Shown here: piece by piece, positions 31,735 through 43,751 of the stretch
Position numbering within the stretch: position 1 is the first letter of the stretch
Layout: each line of letters begins with the position of its first letter
Assembly (NCBI GenBank): GCA_916048095.2
Contig: OU696570.1
Location: 7,444,928-7,508,927, forward strand
Reading direction: 5' to 3'
DNA: 64,000 bases
DNA from: Sacculina carcini
Lineage: Eukaryota > Arthropoda > Thecostraca > Sacculinidae
Made by a program: the position numbers and the translations under genes
The notes under the pieces: generated by a model
The model's input: the letters and a program-made list of their open reading frames with translations, nothing else
What the model was told of the DNA's origin: nothing
Databases searched by the model: none

Positions 31735-32042
31735 CAGTGGTTCTCAACCTTTTCTAGTTTGCGGCACCCTTGGCAAACCTTTCAAAAGTTCCCGGCACCC
31801 TTATAAGGAAATACATATATCAAATCTCCGTTGTTTTTATTATATTGTTTTCGTTTCGACATTTTGCATCGGTGTAACAACACCTTATACACGCATATGA
31901 AATTTTTATTTACACTGATCCTGCTATTACAAAAAATGGTATTATAATACAAATATGTAATTTTTCCGCTGAATTTTGGCGTCACCCTCAAAAGATCTTA
32001 CGACACCCATTTGCGCCGCGCCACACCGGTTAGGAATCACTG
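31735..32042. mobile_element. hAT-type MITE, 308 bp
   Basis: It begins CAGTGGTTCTCAACCTTTT and ends ...GGTTAGGAATCACTG. These are typical non-autonomous hAT (Charlie/SPIN-like) terminal inverted repeats. The 8-bp flanks GTACATCC and GTCTATCC match at 6 of 8, an eroded target duplication. It lies in the last RASGRF intron. Confidence 0.75.
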
Positions 32043-32115
32043 GTCTATCCGGACGAGCGAATTTCAGTAGTCATTGTGGTTACGCTGATCAAACATTTTG
32101 AAGAGAACGCTTTGA

Positions 32116-32565
32116 GTGACGGCCAGGAGGAATGAAATATTTTGTACTAGAGAAACATTGTCTTCTTCGCATAAGGTGGATGAGTGCGAATTCAATTACA
32201 TCGTCGAGAGTAATTTGAACCTACTTAATCAAGAAAAAAGTGAAATCGGCAGTTTATTATCGTTCATAAAAACATTGAATCTGATGCTGCGCAACAAAGC
32301 ATGTAATGACCAGATAAGCTGCGACAGCACATCACATCAAAAGCAGCGACATCACTTTGCCTATCGGTACACCTGTGAGAACGATTATGGGTGCGAACCT
32401 CATTCCTACATCAGGATGACAACAATAACGCTATCGCGCCGTTCGACCTGCCATCTCAGCAACGCTTCCGGAGTGCATAGCAGAAATATTAGAAGGGGAA
32501 AAATCGTGAGACAAATAGTAATGCAGGCGCATGAGACCGACAACACGCGATGGAAACTCTTGTAA
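32116..32565 (+). other. unrecognised 149-codon open frame in the last RASGRF intron
   Basis: This open frame has mixed composition and several Cys/His residues (CNDQISCDSTSHQKQRHH). I do not recognise it. RASGRF exons e and f join perfectly without it, so it is not an obligatory exon. It could be a transposon remnant. The identical copy lies at 56854-57303. Confidence 0.2.
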
Positions 32566-33481
32566 GCGATAAATCACAATAATGCGCCCATTATAACAAT
32601 TTCTTTTCAAAAAATTATCCCACCCAAGAATCCACCAAGCCGTGAGCTGGACGCACTCATGCGCGAGGTGCCAAACCGGCCACGCGTAGAAACCAGTGCG
32701 TGAACCGTCAGAACCTAGATGTGAATTTGCAGGCTGCGCACAGTCAAGGGGTGCTAAAAACTGAACTCTATAACACTACTCTTAAACACATGTATAACAG
32801 AAAACGTAATTTGATTGACCGCTCAGTAGTGACCATCATAACTCGCACGAACCATCGAGACGACTAAAATAACGAATGAAAACCGCAAAGCCACAACTCA
32901 GTTATATATCGAATGTCTGAATGAGATAATTCTTAAGGGCTGCTCTAGCATCACATATAAATATCCAAATGTTTAATAAAGAACAGTATTAATTTAAATC
33001 AAATCAAATGTAAAAAATAGATCATGTGACACTAGACAAAACATCTCACTGAACTTTGCTTTGAGACAAACATGTTTCGTGTATGAATTTTCCAAAAGAT
33101 CATCACAATTTTTTTTAAATGTGTTAACAGTTCTGCAGTTCTTTACATCTATATTGGTGTTATGTTGTATACTAATTTCTCTGATTTATTTGAAGTGAAA
33201 TTGATATAGTGCGTAGAACGTACCCGTGGATTGTCAACACATTTTTGTGATCACGCTTTGTAGAACAGTATAATAAATTAATCTTTCATCACCACTTTTT
33301 TCCTGATACAATATTCTCCAGTAATTCAGCTAAAAAAAATCAAATTGTCATTAACTTCTTGAAACGCCTAGCTTTTGCCCGCTCCTCTACTGCCTAACAC
33401 AGGCGAAAAAATTAATTTCCTCTCTCTTTCTCAGTTTTTGTCTCTCTGTGTCTCACATTGTCGCTATTGCTGTTGATCCAG

Positions 33482-33650
33482 GTCGTTGGAGATTGAACCA
33501 CGCACATCAAGACTCTCCTCCCTGGCCGTTCCTTCCACTTCGCCACTGTCCGGTCCCTGTAACTACGCCGGCAAACCGCGTCTCTCCATGGGCAGTCTCG
33601 GCCGATCGCTCGCCGGACAGTCGGATCCCCGTCGCAGCTCGTTCTCCTGA
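33482..33650 (+). CDS. RASGRF: RASGRF exon f: terminal exon with stop
   Basis: The first G completes Met from exon e, and then SLEIEPR follows, the canonical end of the RasGEF domain. A 48-residue Ser/Pro/Arg-rich tail (LSSLAVPSTSPLSGP; LSMGSLGRSLAGQ; RRSSF) ends in TGA at 33648-33650. The acceptor is GTTGATCCAG after a pyrimidine-rich tract. The exon is GC-richer than its surroundings. An open frame in another register overlaps it and is a shadow. It is duplicated at 58220-58388. Confidence 0.9.
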
Positions 33651-36429
33651 TACGATTCCACCCGTATCAGTGTATCTTCCTGTACTCTGCTGTATTATTT
33701 AGTCCCAGCATGTGGGGTATTCACCATTTGTCGGACATGTCGCAGTAGGCTCCCGCAGATCACTCCGTTAGCTATTATTGTCATCACACAGCTATCAGCA
33801 GCCAACAAACTGAACAAATCAGCAAAACAAATCTTGGCTACAACTATTTCACGCTGTCTTTTACGGTATTAGTCAAAATTGTATCAATCTGCGTCGCCAT
33901 ATCCAACTAAACACAATTATTGAATTTTTCATAAATCCTGCTTTGTCTAAACTCTACAGTGTTGAATACAGAAAACAGGAGCTATGGAACACTAAATAAT
34001 GGTGGTTTTTGTTGAGTAAGGCAATTTTTGGACAGAAACTTTAGCGTTGAAGACGCTCTGATAGACAAGTACTATCATTTTGTCATATTTTTGCACACTG
34101 AAAACTCATACTAGCGAAATTTTACTTGACTGTTTGGTCCATTTGACAGCCAAGCTCCAAGTGAATAGAGCCTTGTTGAAAGTTCTTTTCTGATTTCAAT
34201 CCATTACAATGTGCTCAAATTTGTGCAATTTTAATCACTGCCCATTATGATGGCAAGACAGTCCTAAGTAAAATAACAAATGAGCTAACAATTTACAATT
34301 TTAATTACAAGTAAGAATAAATGTAGGCTAGACATTTCATAATATTGTTTAATAAAATTTCATTGTAAATGATGCTCTCTGCACACTGCACGACAGAGTA
34401 AATATAGGTACAGTGGTCTCGAGCGTTTATCGCCTCGTGACCGCTATATTTATTTCTCGAAATATAGCTGCATTCCGTGGTATTTACAAAATATTTCAAA
34501 AAAATTCCCTATTAACTTTGATTTACCTATAGAAAATGTATCAACTTTGCTTCAGTAATTCAAGTTTGCTGGGATTATATTATTGAAGCGAATGTTTATT
34601 ATGTAAACCATTGTGCTTTTATTCGGAAATCAGTTTTGCGCTGATAAAGTGTTGGCGCTGAATGTGATAAAGAAATAGCTTCTGAACACGGTGACAGGTG
34701 GAGCCAGAACGTGTGATTTTTGACCTCTTCAAAAAAAATGCTTTTCTCTAACTTATACCGATCGATGTTTTTCGCATTCTCCATTGTCTAAATGTACTAA
34801 ACTGTAATGTACCAAGTATATACATTTTTCACTTTTGCGACACCTGCCTCCAGAACCATGAATATTTTGTGATGAGTTTCTGTGAAAAATGACCCAAATC
34901 TTGTACAATGCATAATTTATTTGATTATTATATTTTTAGGTTTATGCTGCAACCTCACAAAATACTCAATAGGAACAGGATATTTAACTGCAAAGATATA
35001 ATTATATTATAATATATATTATAATTATAACTAAGATATAATTATTTTTTGAATTTTATTAGCTCAGTACGTATTTATTAGAATTACGTATATATTTACG
35101 TTTTTTGTCGTACTATTTCTTGAGTGGAAATAATGATCGGAAGCCTATAGGAAATTTTTCTAATTCCAACGTTATGCTAAGATGTTGCATCTCATAATAT
35201 TATGGTGAAGATTTGCTATATGAATCCAGAGGACGAAATCGTCTCAAGCCAACTGAGACAATTGTTAGTCTATAATTATGAAAGCTGATATTGAACATAT
35301 TTATTGAATATGTATTTGATCATTAACAAAATACTTCATTGTAATATGACTTCACAACTATTTTATTATTTCTAACATGGCAGAACAGGGGGGTAGGTGG
35401 GCTATGCCCCACATCAAGCACACTTCATTATTTGATATTCAGCGTATTTTCGTAGATAAAATACGGTTTCGGTATGATTATATCATTATAACATAATTCC
35501 ATTTTAACGCTGATGAACAGAATAAGATTGAAACATTGAAACAACTGATTGGCTATACACGTATGTAATAATCTAATAATAATCTAATAAAATGCTTGTA
35601 TAATATCATCACATTCCAATGTCGTGAACAAAAATTATACCGGACGATGTTGAACCAATGTTGAATACCAATGCTGAACAAACTGGGCTAGAAAATAACT
35701 TGCATAAATTGCACTCTTGCAACTTAAATACTATTTTCACTCTCTGAGCCCAGCACAATGATGAATTCACTGAATGACTAGTACAGACATTGCATTTAAA
35801 CGTCACACTATCCAAGTACATATTGCACCAGCTTTCTACTGCTCTTATTGTCGACGTCGTTTTACTATCTTATCGTCTGAATGTTTATCTTTGTGTAATC
35901 TGGCTGTTTTGTGTATCGATGTGAAATATACGTTGAGATGTGGCATGTGTTTGTGATTCTCGTAATATTTACCCCTGTATAAACCGGCTTACTTAACTTC
36001 AATGGTTCAAAATGATTATTTCCATCAACAGCTGGACTAGTAGACTAAAATAACCTGTTGAAGATGTTCAATATGAGGTTCTTGATTGATAATTGCTTAT
36101 CAAAACAAAATATATTCTGGTATTTCTTCAACATTTTTTTAGTATATTGTGATGATATAAGACCAGATTAATTTTGAAGTATGCACAACCTCAACTATTG
36201 GTTCAGCTTGGATTGTTGTCAAGTTTTTTCAGCAAAATTTTGCCAGTCTCATATTTGTGTGCTCCTTTTCTGTGAAATTTCTGTGACATGTCACATTGAG
36301 TTGATTGCGCTTTCCCTCATAAGATGTATTCCAGCACGCCAAAAACGTGTACAATTTTCAACGAAATCATTCCAGCAGGTGTATTAAGTTTGTTGTTTGT
36401 GGAGCAGTTGGTAAATTTTTACACAAACA
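33651..36429. other. RASGRF 3' UTR and downstream AT-rich DNA
   Basis: The first AATAAA hexamers after the stop are at 34316-34321 and 34351-34356, giving a plausible 3' UTR of about 0.7 kb. No further gene is recognised up to the dispersed repeat at 36430. A short AT-rich inverted repeat lies near 35000-35030. Confidence 0.45.
34316..34321 (+). terminator. candidate polyadenylation signal AATAAA
   Basis: First canonical hexamer downstream of the RASGRF stop (666 bases away), with a second at 34351-34356. Chance occurrence in AT-rich DNA is possible. Confidence 0.35.
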
Positions 36430-36730
36430 ATCAGGGGCCTAGATATGTGCCGAGGCTCGGGGGATGACCACCATCATACATTAGTGTTCAAAGTTGACTC
36501 AGTTGGTCAATTGCATAAGACCTTCAACTGTTTTCGGCATATTCAACTACAACACACATACCTCAAGGCAAATATAGTATAATTGTTCACATATTTTTAA
36601 GTTTTATGTTTTTCGTTTATTGTTATTTTTAGCTATGCTGGTTTTGATGATAATATACCCAATGAACTGAGATCAGCTAATTTGTCAGGGGTATATATAT
36701 TCCCCATACCCCCCAAGGATCTACGCCCAT
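36430..36730 (+). repeat. dispersed repeat, copy 2
   Basis: Collinear with 9255-9620: GATATGTGCCGAGGC, GTTGGTCAATTGCAT, CAACACACATACCTCAA, GGGGTATATATA, GGATCTACGCCCATG. Confidence 0.55.
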
Positions 36731-36884
36731 GTAAGCAATTACGAAGCTGATGTTTCCGTTGTAGATTGTATTTACAGACGATAACACATAGCGACACATG
36801 GCCCGTCCCAAAATCATATACTTTATACCACCTTACTATCGATATAATACACAAGTACCGACATGTGCGGCGTAAACACTGGTA

Positions 36885-36975
36885 AAAACAGGCGGGGCTG
36901 GCAACAATGCTGAATAAGATTACTGATTAAGCATAAGATTAAGAAACAGGCGGGGCTGGCAACAATGCTGAATAA
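36885..36975 (+). repeat. two direct copies of a 28-30-bp unit
   Basis: AACAGGCGGGGCTGGCAACA followed by ATGCTGAATAA occurs at about 36887 and again at 36945. Confidence 0.75.
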
Positions 36976-37050
36976 TGCAATAATTATTATTGATATAATG
37001 TAAACCTATTATACATTAACCTATAGCTTGTAGCAAGCAGCTCATACAAC

Positions 37051-37051
<1 letters not shown>

Positions 37052-37115
<64 letters not shown>
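37052..37115. repeat. (AT)n microsatellite
   Basis: Pure AT run; six bases longer in the second copy of the duplication. Confidence 0.9.
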
Positions 37116-37122
<7 letters not shown>

Positions 37123-37165
37123 ATTCGTGCTGCGTTACACGCGGAGCGCGTAACGCAGCACGAAT
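37123..37165. repeat. 16-bp perfect hairpin
   Basis: The arms ATTCGTGCTGCGTTAC and GTAACGCAGCACGAAT are separated by 11 bases. It is GC-rich and sits between AT and TATA repeats, just before a Helitron-like 5' start. Confidence 0.8.
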
Positions 37166-37230
37166 ATATAAGCAATATATATAAGGAATATATATAAGGA
37201 AATATATATCTATATATATAAAAGAGATCC

Positions 37231-37259
37231 TCTGTCTGTCTGTCTGTCTGTCTGTCTGT
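37231..37259 (+). repeat. (CTGT)n microsatellite
   Basis: About seven CTGT units at the start of the Helitron-like array. Confidence 0.9.
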
Positions 37260-37899
37260 GTGTTTGTCTGTCCCACCCTCCTTGGTCCATTTTCAGCAAG
37301 CTGCTACTCGGTAACTACTTGTACCCGCCCACAATTTATACCATTACGTTGGAAATTTTCTTGTCTACACGATAGGATAAATTTAAAATTTAAAAATCAA
37401 ACCAAAAAAGTTATCGCGGTGAAAAGACAAAATGAACCCTGAAAAATGCGAAAATTTTGGTCAATATTCCTACATCTACTCCTCATAAACCAGAAATGGT
37501 ACAGCCAAACAGATTATACCACTGTGTAGAAAATATTCTGTTCTATACGATAGGCTATAATTCATATCCAAAAATTAAATATAAAATATGTAAAAATGAC
37601 AAAATTTCAGTCTACATTCAAAATTATATTTAAGCTCGACGCGTCCGATTTTCTGTACTTTTTTCTCTATTTCTCAGCAACTAACTATGACACATCTAAA
37701 TAAATATTACCATCATGCTGGGAATTTTGTTTTCTACAGCACGGTATAATTTTTAATTTTCCAGAGTGTATTAAAAAAAAGTTACGGCGGTGTGAAGTCA
37801 AAATGACAAAGTCAAAAATGCAAAATTAGCACTGGAAACCGTGAATATTTTGGTAAATATTCCGCTATCTATTCCTCATAAACCAGCAATGGTACAGCT

Positions 37900-39040
37900 A
37901 TAAAAATTTAACTATTGTGTAGAGAATTTTGTGTTCTACAAGAAAAGTTATAATTTATACCCACAAATGATACAAAAAACGTGTACAATTGGCAAAATTC
38001 TCAAATACATCCAAAATTACACTTGAACACCGGGTGATTAAAATTAATTCATTTTTCTACCCATTTCTCAGGAACTATTTGTCACACATTACAATAAATT
38101 ATACCATTGTGCTGGAAATCTTGTTTTCTACAATACGGTATAATGTTTTATTTTCCAAAGTGTATCTGAAAAAAGTTACGGCGGTGTAAAGTCAAAAGGA
38201 CATATTGCCAATTTGACAGCTATTATGCGCACTTGCGATTACACAGGAATATGTACTACTGTGTAGAGAATTTTGTGTTCTACAAGAAAAGGTATAATTT
38301 ATACCCACAAATGATACAAAAAACGTGTAAAATTGGCAAAATTCTCAAATACATCCAAAATTACACTTGAACACCGGGTGACTACAATTTATTCATTTTT
38401 ATACCCATTTCTCAGGAACTGTTTGTCACATCTTAAAATTAATTATACCATCGTGCTAGAAATTTTGTTTCCTACATTACGGTATAACTATTAATTTTCC
38501 AAAGTGTATCTGAAGGAAGTTACGGCGGTGTAAAGTCAAAATGTCATGTTGCCAATTTGACAGCTATTATGCGTACCTGCGATTACACATGAATATACAC
38601 TGATTAAATTTCACTGAAGTCCAATCACAATTTACGCACTTGCGATTACACAGGAATATACTACTGTGTAGAGAATTTTGTGTTCTACAAGATAAGCTAT
38701 AATTTATACCCACAAATGATACAAAAAACGTGTAAAATTGGCAAAATTCTCAAATACATCCAAAATTACACTTGAACACCGGGCGACTAAAATTAATTCA
38801 TTTTTCTACTATTTCTCAGTAACTATTTGTTACACATAAAAATAAATTATACCATCGTTCTAGAAATCTTGTCTTCTACAATACGGTATAATTTGTAATT
38901 TTCCAAAGTGTATCTGAAGGACGTTACGGGGGTGTAAAATCAAACGGACATATTGCCAATTTGACAGCTATTATGCGCACTTGCGATTACACAGGAATAT
39001 ACACCGATTAAATTTCACTGAAGCCCAATCACAATTTAGA
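37900..39040 (+). repeat. tandem ~340-405-bp repeat array
   Basis: The block GTGTAGAGAATTTTGTGTTC recurs at 37917, 38261 and 38666, spaced 344 and 405. Each is followed by TTATACCCACAAATGATAC, an AATACATCCAAAATTACA block, a GTTACGGCGGTGTAAAGTCA block and GCGCACTTGCGATTACACA. A more diverged unit begins near 37520. No coding potential. Confidence 0.8.
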
Positions 39041-39155
39041 ATGCATCATATTAGCTCCAAGCATGGATGGTGTGGTTTTACTGGGTACAGTTTGATTAAT
39101 TAACTATACTGAATAGAAAGGCTTTATTGTCCTCAATATTTACACATGAATTGTT

Positions 39156-41774
39156 CCGCCCGACGGGCGGGTAATATACTACTGGGAACAAAGTTTACTA
39201 CTGAAATTTACTGTATAATTTAATTGGTTTAATTTCAAGTTGCATACGCTTGAGCTGCATAAGGATACGGATTGTAATATCATGCAATGCCAACTATATG
39301 CATCTGCTGTTTTAGCGGAAGCATTAATCTGGATTTATAGAGATGACAGAAAGGTTCATTGTTTTGATAGTGTTACACTTCTGAATTACTACACACGAAG
39401 GACGGGTGAGAATTTGAGCAGTGTTGAGGGAAAAAACATCGTCAATAATTATAAGAAGAATTTACAAATTTGACTTTTTCTATTGGTCGTTTTTCATCAA
39501 TTTTCTTTGTGTTTGTTTCGTGTTTGAGTTCTGAATTATTCCGCACGACGGGCAGCTTTAAATATGAGGCGGGTTGTGGAAAAACATGTTTTCTAAATTG
39601 AAACATAAATTTCACATTTAGACTTATATATTGGCTAAAACTTTCCTATGGGTTTGCTTTTATTTTTCAATTTTCACTGATTTTTTTTGTGAATTGAATA
39701 TTAATTATATTTTATTAACTGTTCCGCACGACGGGCGGGCTTAAATTTATCTATAAAGAGTGGGTTTAAATGATAGCGAGGTATATGATATTTTGCTAGC
39801 AGTAAATATTCTAGCGATAAAAGTAGAATGGCTCTTAAGCAAATGATTTTGGAGAATGATGTGAACCTTTAAATATATTTTGCGATCTGATGATATTATA
39901 TATGTATTAGGAATAATACGTAGCAGAATATAGATTGCATAATATAATATCGGCTGTAATATCAAGGGCTGTAATATCGGTGTAATCCAAAAAATAACAA
40001 CTGTATGAATATGATGCATTAGTGGAAGCATTAACCGGAAATTATGAGATAATATGATAATGGTGTATAATTATATCGCATTATGCAACAAATGTGAATT
40101 TAGCTGCCTTACAGTTTGGTCCCGATACTACATTGGCGGGTTGAGAGAAAAGTATTGGTGGGCCGCGTGTTTGGTACCCCTGGGGTGGATAATCTCAGTC
40201 TTCTGATTACAAATTATGATCGCATCAGTATATTTTGTGATCACAAACTAATAAGTTAAATCACCTCATACTAGGCTGAGAGCGGTCAAGATTGGATGGT
40301 TGGGTTGGGTTGGGTAGGTTTGACTCAGGTTATATTGGGTTTTAATGATAGCGGGAAATATATAAATTTTAGCAATAAATATTATAGCGGTAAAAGTGAA
40401 ATAGTACTTAGGCAAATGATATTGGGAAATGATGTTAAGTAATAAATATAGTTTGGAAACATTCTGATGAAAAGATTTCATCATCTTTCATTGTTTGTTT
40501 CGTGTTTGTGTTCTGAATTATACCACACGACGGGCAGATTTATATATCAGGCGGGTTGAGGGATAATATTTGTCAAAATAAGAACAAGAATAATCACATT
40601 TAGACTTTTCTATTGGTTAAGATATTTATAGGTTACATTTTTTGGTTTTCAATTTGTATTCATTATATTTTATGGATTTGATATGAATTTTATTGTATGA
40701 ATTGTTCCGCACGTCGGGTGGGTTAAAAAAAAGTGTTTTTTTAGATCATTTTTTCAAATGGTTCATTTAAGATAAGGTAATTTTTTGAATAAAAATGTTC
40801 CGCGGGCAGCAACTATAGACAATAGAACGTTCAATTTCCCCTGTAGAATTAATCCATACACAAAACCAATGGATTTCACTTCAAATATGAATTTTATTGT
40901 ATGAATTGTTCCGCACGACGGGCGGGTTTAAAAAAAGTGTTTCCATTTTTTAGTTCATTTTTTCAAATGGTTCATTTAAAAAGAGGTATATTTTTTAAAA
41001 TAAAAATGCTCCGCGGGCAGCTACTATAGACAATAGAACGTTCAATTTCCCCTGTAGAATTAATCCATACACAAAACTAATGGATTTGACTTCAAGATGC
41101 AGAACGGATCGTGTTCGAGTTCTGAATTATTCAGCACGACGGGCGGGTTTAAAAATGACTCAGGCGGACTGAGGGGAAATATTTTGTCGAAATAAAAATA
41201 ATTAAACTTATAATTTTTAATTGATTAATATTTTTATGAGTGTACCCTACTTTATTTTTATTTTTCCATATTTTTATGAATTGAATATGAATTTCATGTT
41301 ATGAATTGCTCCGCACAACGGGCGGGTTTTAATGCTATATATATACATAAAGAAGAAATTATCTGTCTGTCTGTGTATGTATGCTTGAATATGAGGTGAC
41401 ATAATTGAGCTGGTTCATGGTCCGCTGGTTCAATGATCAGGGGCTTCAAACGCAAACGAAGCGATGGCTCATTTTTATGAAATAAAAATGTCCCGCGGGC
41501 AGCAATAAAACGCTCAATTTCACCGTGTAGAATGAATTCATATACAAAACTAATGGATTTGACTTCAAGAACCAGAACGGATGGTGTTCGAGTTCTGAAT
41601 TATTCCGCACGTCGGCGGGGTTTAAATATGAGGCGGGCTGAGTGAAAATATTTTGTCAAAATAAAATTAAAAATAATGAAATTTAGACTTTTTAATTGAT
41701 TAAGGTTTTTATGAGTTTGCCTTATTTGTTTTTAATTTGCAATATTTTTATGAATTGCTCCGCACAACGGGCGG
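39156..41774 (+). repeat. ten dispersed copies of a GC-rich hairpin motif
   Basis: CCGCCCGACGGGCGG and close variants occur near 39156, 39541, 39724, 40524, 40707, 40911, 41133, 41311, 41605 and 41760. Nearly all follow TGAATTGTT or TGAATTATT and precede GTTTAAA-like sequence. The first is a perfect 6-bp hairpin around GAC. Related TCCGCGGGCAGC motifs occur near 40799, 41010 and 41493. Confidence 0.75.
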
Positions 41775-41789
41775 GTTTTAATGCTAGTA
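41333..41789 (+). mobile_element. second short Helitron-like element
   Basis: It starts TATATATATACATAAAGAAG with an ATCTGTCTGTCTGTG run and ends with CCGCACAACGGGCGG then GTTTTAATGCTAGTATATAT. It directly follows the 3' end of the longer array, as in head-to-tail Helitron-like insertions. Confidence 0.45.
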
Positions 41790-42340
41790 TATATATAAAA
41801 TACATGTTGCCAATTTGACAGCTATTATGCGCACTTGCGATTACACATTAATATACACTGATTTAATTTCACTGAAGTCCAATCACAATTGACGCACTTG
41901 CGATTACACAGGAATATACTGTGTAGAGAATTTTGTGTTCTACAAGATAAGCTATAATTTATACACACAAATGATACAAAAAACGTGTAAAATTGGCAAA
42001 ATTCTCAAATACATCCAAAATTACATTTGAACACCCACGACTAAAATTAATTAATTTTTCTACTATTTCTCAATAACTATTTGTTATACATAAAAATAAA
42101 TTATACCATCGTGCTAGAAATCTTGTTTTCTGCAATGCGGTATAATTTGTAATTCTCCAATGTGTATTTAAAGGAAATTACGGCGGTGTAAAGTCAAAAG
42201 GACATATTGCCAATTTGACAGCTATTATGCGCACTTGGGATTACACAGAAATATACTACTGTGTAGATAATTTTGTGTTCTACAAGATAAGCTATTATTT
42301 ATACCCACAAATGATACAAAAAACGTGTAAATTGGATCTA
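41790..42340 (+). repeat. two further ~340-bp repeat units
   Basis: GTGTAGAGAATTTTGTG at 41921 and GTGTAGATAATTTTGTG at 42261 (spacing 340) belong to the same family as 37900-39040. The second unit is cut off at the duplication junction. Confidence 0.75.
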
Positions 42341-42380
42341 ATGGATCAATTGATCTTGGATCAATTGATCTAAGTGGCGT
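42335..42380. other. junction of the tandem duplication
   Basis: The repeat unit sequence stops after AACGTGTAAATTGGATCTAA. A 15-base direct repeat GGATCAATTGATCTT/GGATCAATTGATCTA follows, and then TTGATCTAAGTGGCGTTGG as at 17625. Copy 1 and copy 2 share TTGATC at the breakpoint. AGTGGCGTTGG matches the outer end of the P-like inverted repeats. Confidence 0.8.
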
Positions 42381-43666
42381 TGGCCTGTGTGAATGTGTGT
42401 GCGTATGTGTGTGCTTGTGTGTGTGCGTGTGCGGTCGTGTCGGTCACAAAAGACTGATCCAGGTATAGGTCCTAAGTTGATGCATGAAACTGACGGCAAA
42501 ATATAAAAAACCCGTCTCGTATGAATTTTTGCCATAAGAGTTACCAAAAGTAATTTTGATTACATCGAATTGTTATTCAGCTTGCTTTGGTTTTTCGATT
42601 AAACTTTGAATTTGAATTTGATTAAACATTAATTGATAACACAGTCAATATATGATGATCTAATTTGACTTGCTCACAAAAATATCGTCTGATTCAGAGA
42701 GACCAGATCTGAAAGAGAGTTATCTGGAATTTGAAAACAATATTTAGACCTTACGCCCATTCAAACCCACCCACCAACCCATTTCTTTATAATTTGTAGT
42801 GTTGTCTAATTAAAGAAATTATTTCTTTCAAATGTCATTAATTTTCCATGACAAAAATGACTGTAGGAAACAGGCTGAGCAAAGCAGTAGTTAAGCAGCA
42901 GCAGTAGATGTATTTCAGATTAAAATATGCGAATGTCACGAAAATACAGATTGATTCACAAGGTCACTCTCACGCGCATAACTCTCTAACACACAGAACT
43001 CTCTCGCACACAGATCACCACTTAATCCGCACACTGCACCAGACACACTGCCGAAAAACAACACACCACCACACGCCCCCGCAAGCATGACCTCTTCCGT
43101 GCCGAGTCGCGGCTCGCCCCAGCGCCGCTCCTCCGACTCGGCGGCAGCATATTGTTCAAACACACACATACACGCACATACATACAAACGCACTCGTACG
43201 TCCACATATCAATCAAACGCCGCGCAGAACTGAAAGTCGGCAAATACAGATGCACACACACACAAACACACATACAGATACAGATGCACACACACACAAA
43301 CACACAACTTACAATGACCAATTAGATGACATTTCTTCATAGAGCGATATTTTTGTTCTCATTGTAATAATTTTAACATTATTGAAATTGTTGAACAAGA
43401 TGAAATAGAAAGAGCGCAAAAACTATGAATTACATAACTGTAATCTTCATGTCCTTTGCTCATCAATCGATAGAGAGATAACAGCAATAACATTAGTAAG
43501 AGAATGACAATTAGGATTGAGGCTAAACCAAGGAAAATATTATAATAATATAATTGTGAAAATATGAATATTTGTTTTGTGTTGACTAGAGTTAACATTT
43601 CAATTGCTTTGAAAGAGAACATATCGTCAGTAAACTTCAAACTTACAATTGTATGTTGCTGTACAG

Positions 43667-43751
43667 GGAGTTTCTCAACCAGAGCTGGATGAAATCTCAC
43701 AAAAACGAGAAAGCACCGCATATCGTGCAAATCACCAAGCACTTCAACGAC
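43667..43751 (+). CDS. RASGRF: RASGRF exon b, duplicated copy
   Basis: Identical to 18927-19011 with the same splice sites. Exon a (4644-4741) or exon e of copy 1 (31339) could splice to it in phase 2, so both joins keep the frame. Confidence 0.75.

Larger units (their letters stand above)
37217..41332 (+). mobile_element. Helitron-like (Helentron/HINE-type) non-autonomous repeat array
   Basis: It starts with a TATATATAAAAGAGATCC stretch followed by (CTGT)n (37231-37259), a common 5' start of Helitron-like elements in invertebrates. Its 3' side has repeated hairpin motifs of the form CCGCACGACGGGCGG. The last (41311-41325) is followed by GTTTTAATGCTATATATATA, resembling the ...GCGGGT...CTAGTATATA 3' ends of Helentrons. 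No Rep/helicase is encoded. The class is inferred from end motifs only. Confidence 0.45.
17625..42364 (+). repeat. 24,740-bp tandem duplication, copy 1
   Basis: From TTGATCTAAGTGGCGTTGG onward the sequence recurs in the same orientation at 42365, offset 24,740. The offset shifts to 24,738, 24,737 and 24,743 at a CA run, an A run and an AT run. The substitutions I saw are at 18880, 25569, 25954, 26070, 27956, 30687, 33994, 34930, 34932, 37811, 39081 and 39240. The left breakpoint lies at the outer end of P-like transposon C. Confidence 0.95.

Noticed and set aside
33448..33702. 84-codon open frame over RASGRF exon f
   Set aside because: It is in a different register from SLEIEPR; the exon f frame is fixed by the phase of exon e and the RasGEF end motif.
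36987..37276. Tyr-Ile repeat proteins on the minus strand
   Set aside because: Translation of the (AT)n microsatellite only.
37900..39040. CRISPR-like repeat array
   Set aside because: Units of 340-405 bp with internal drift and no short constant repeats or spacers; the context is eukaryotic.
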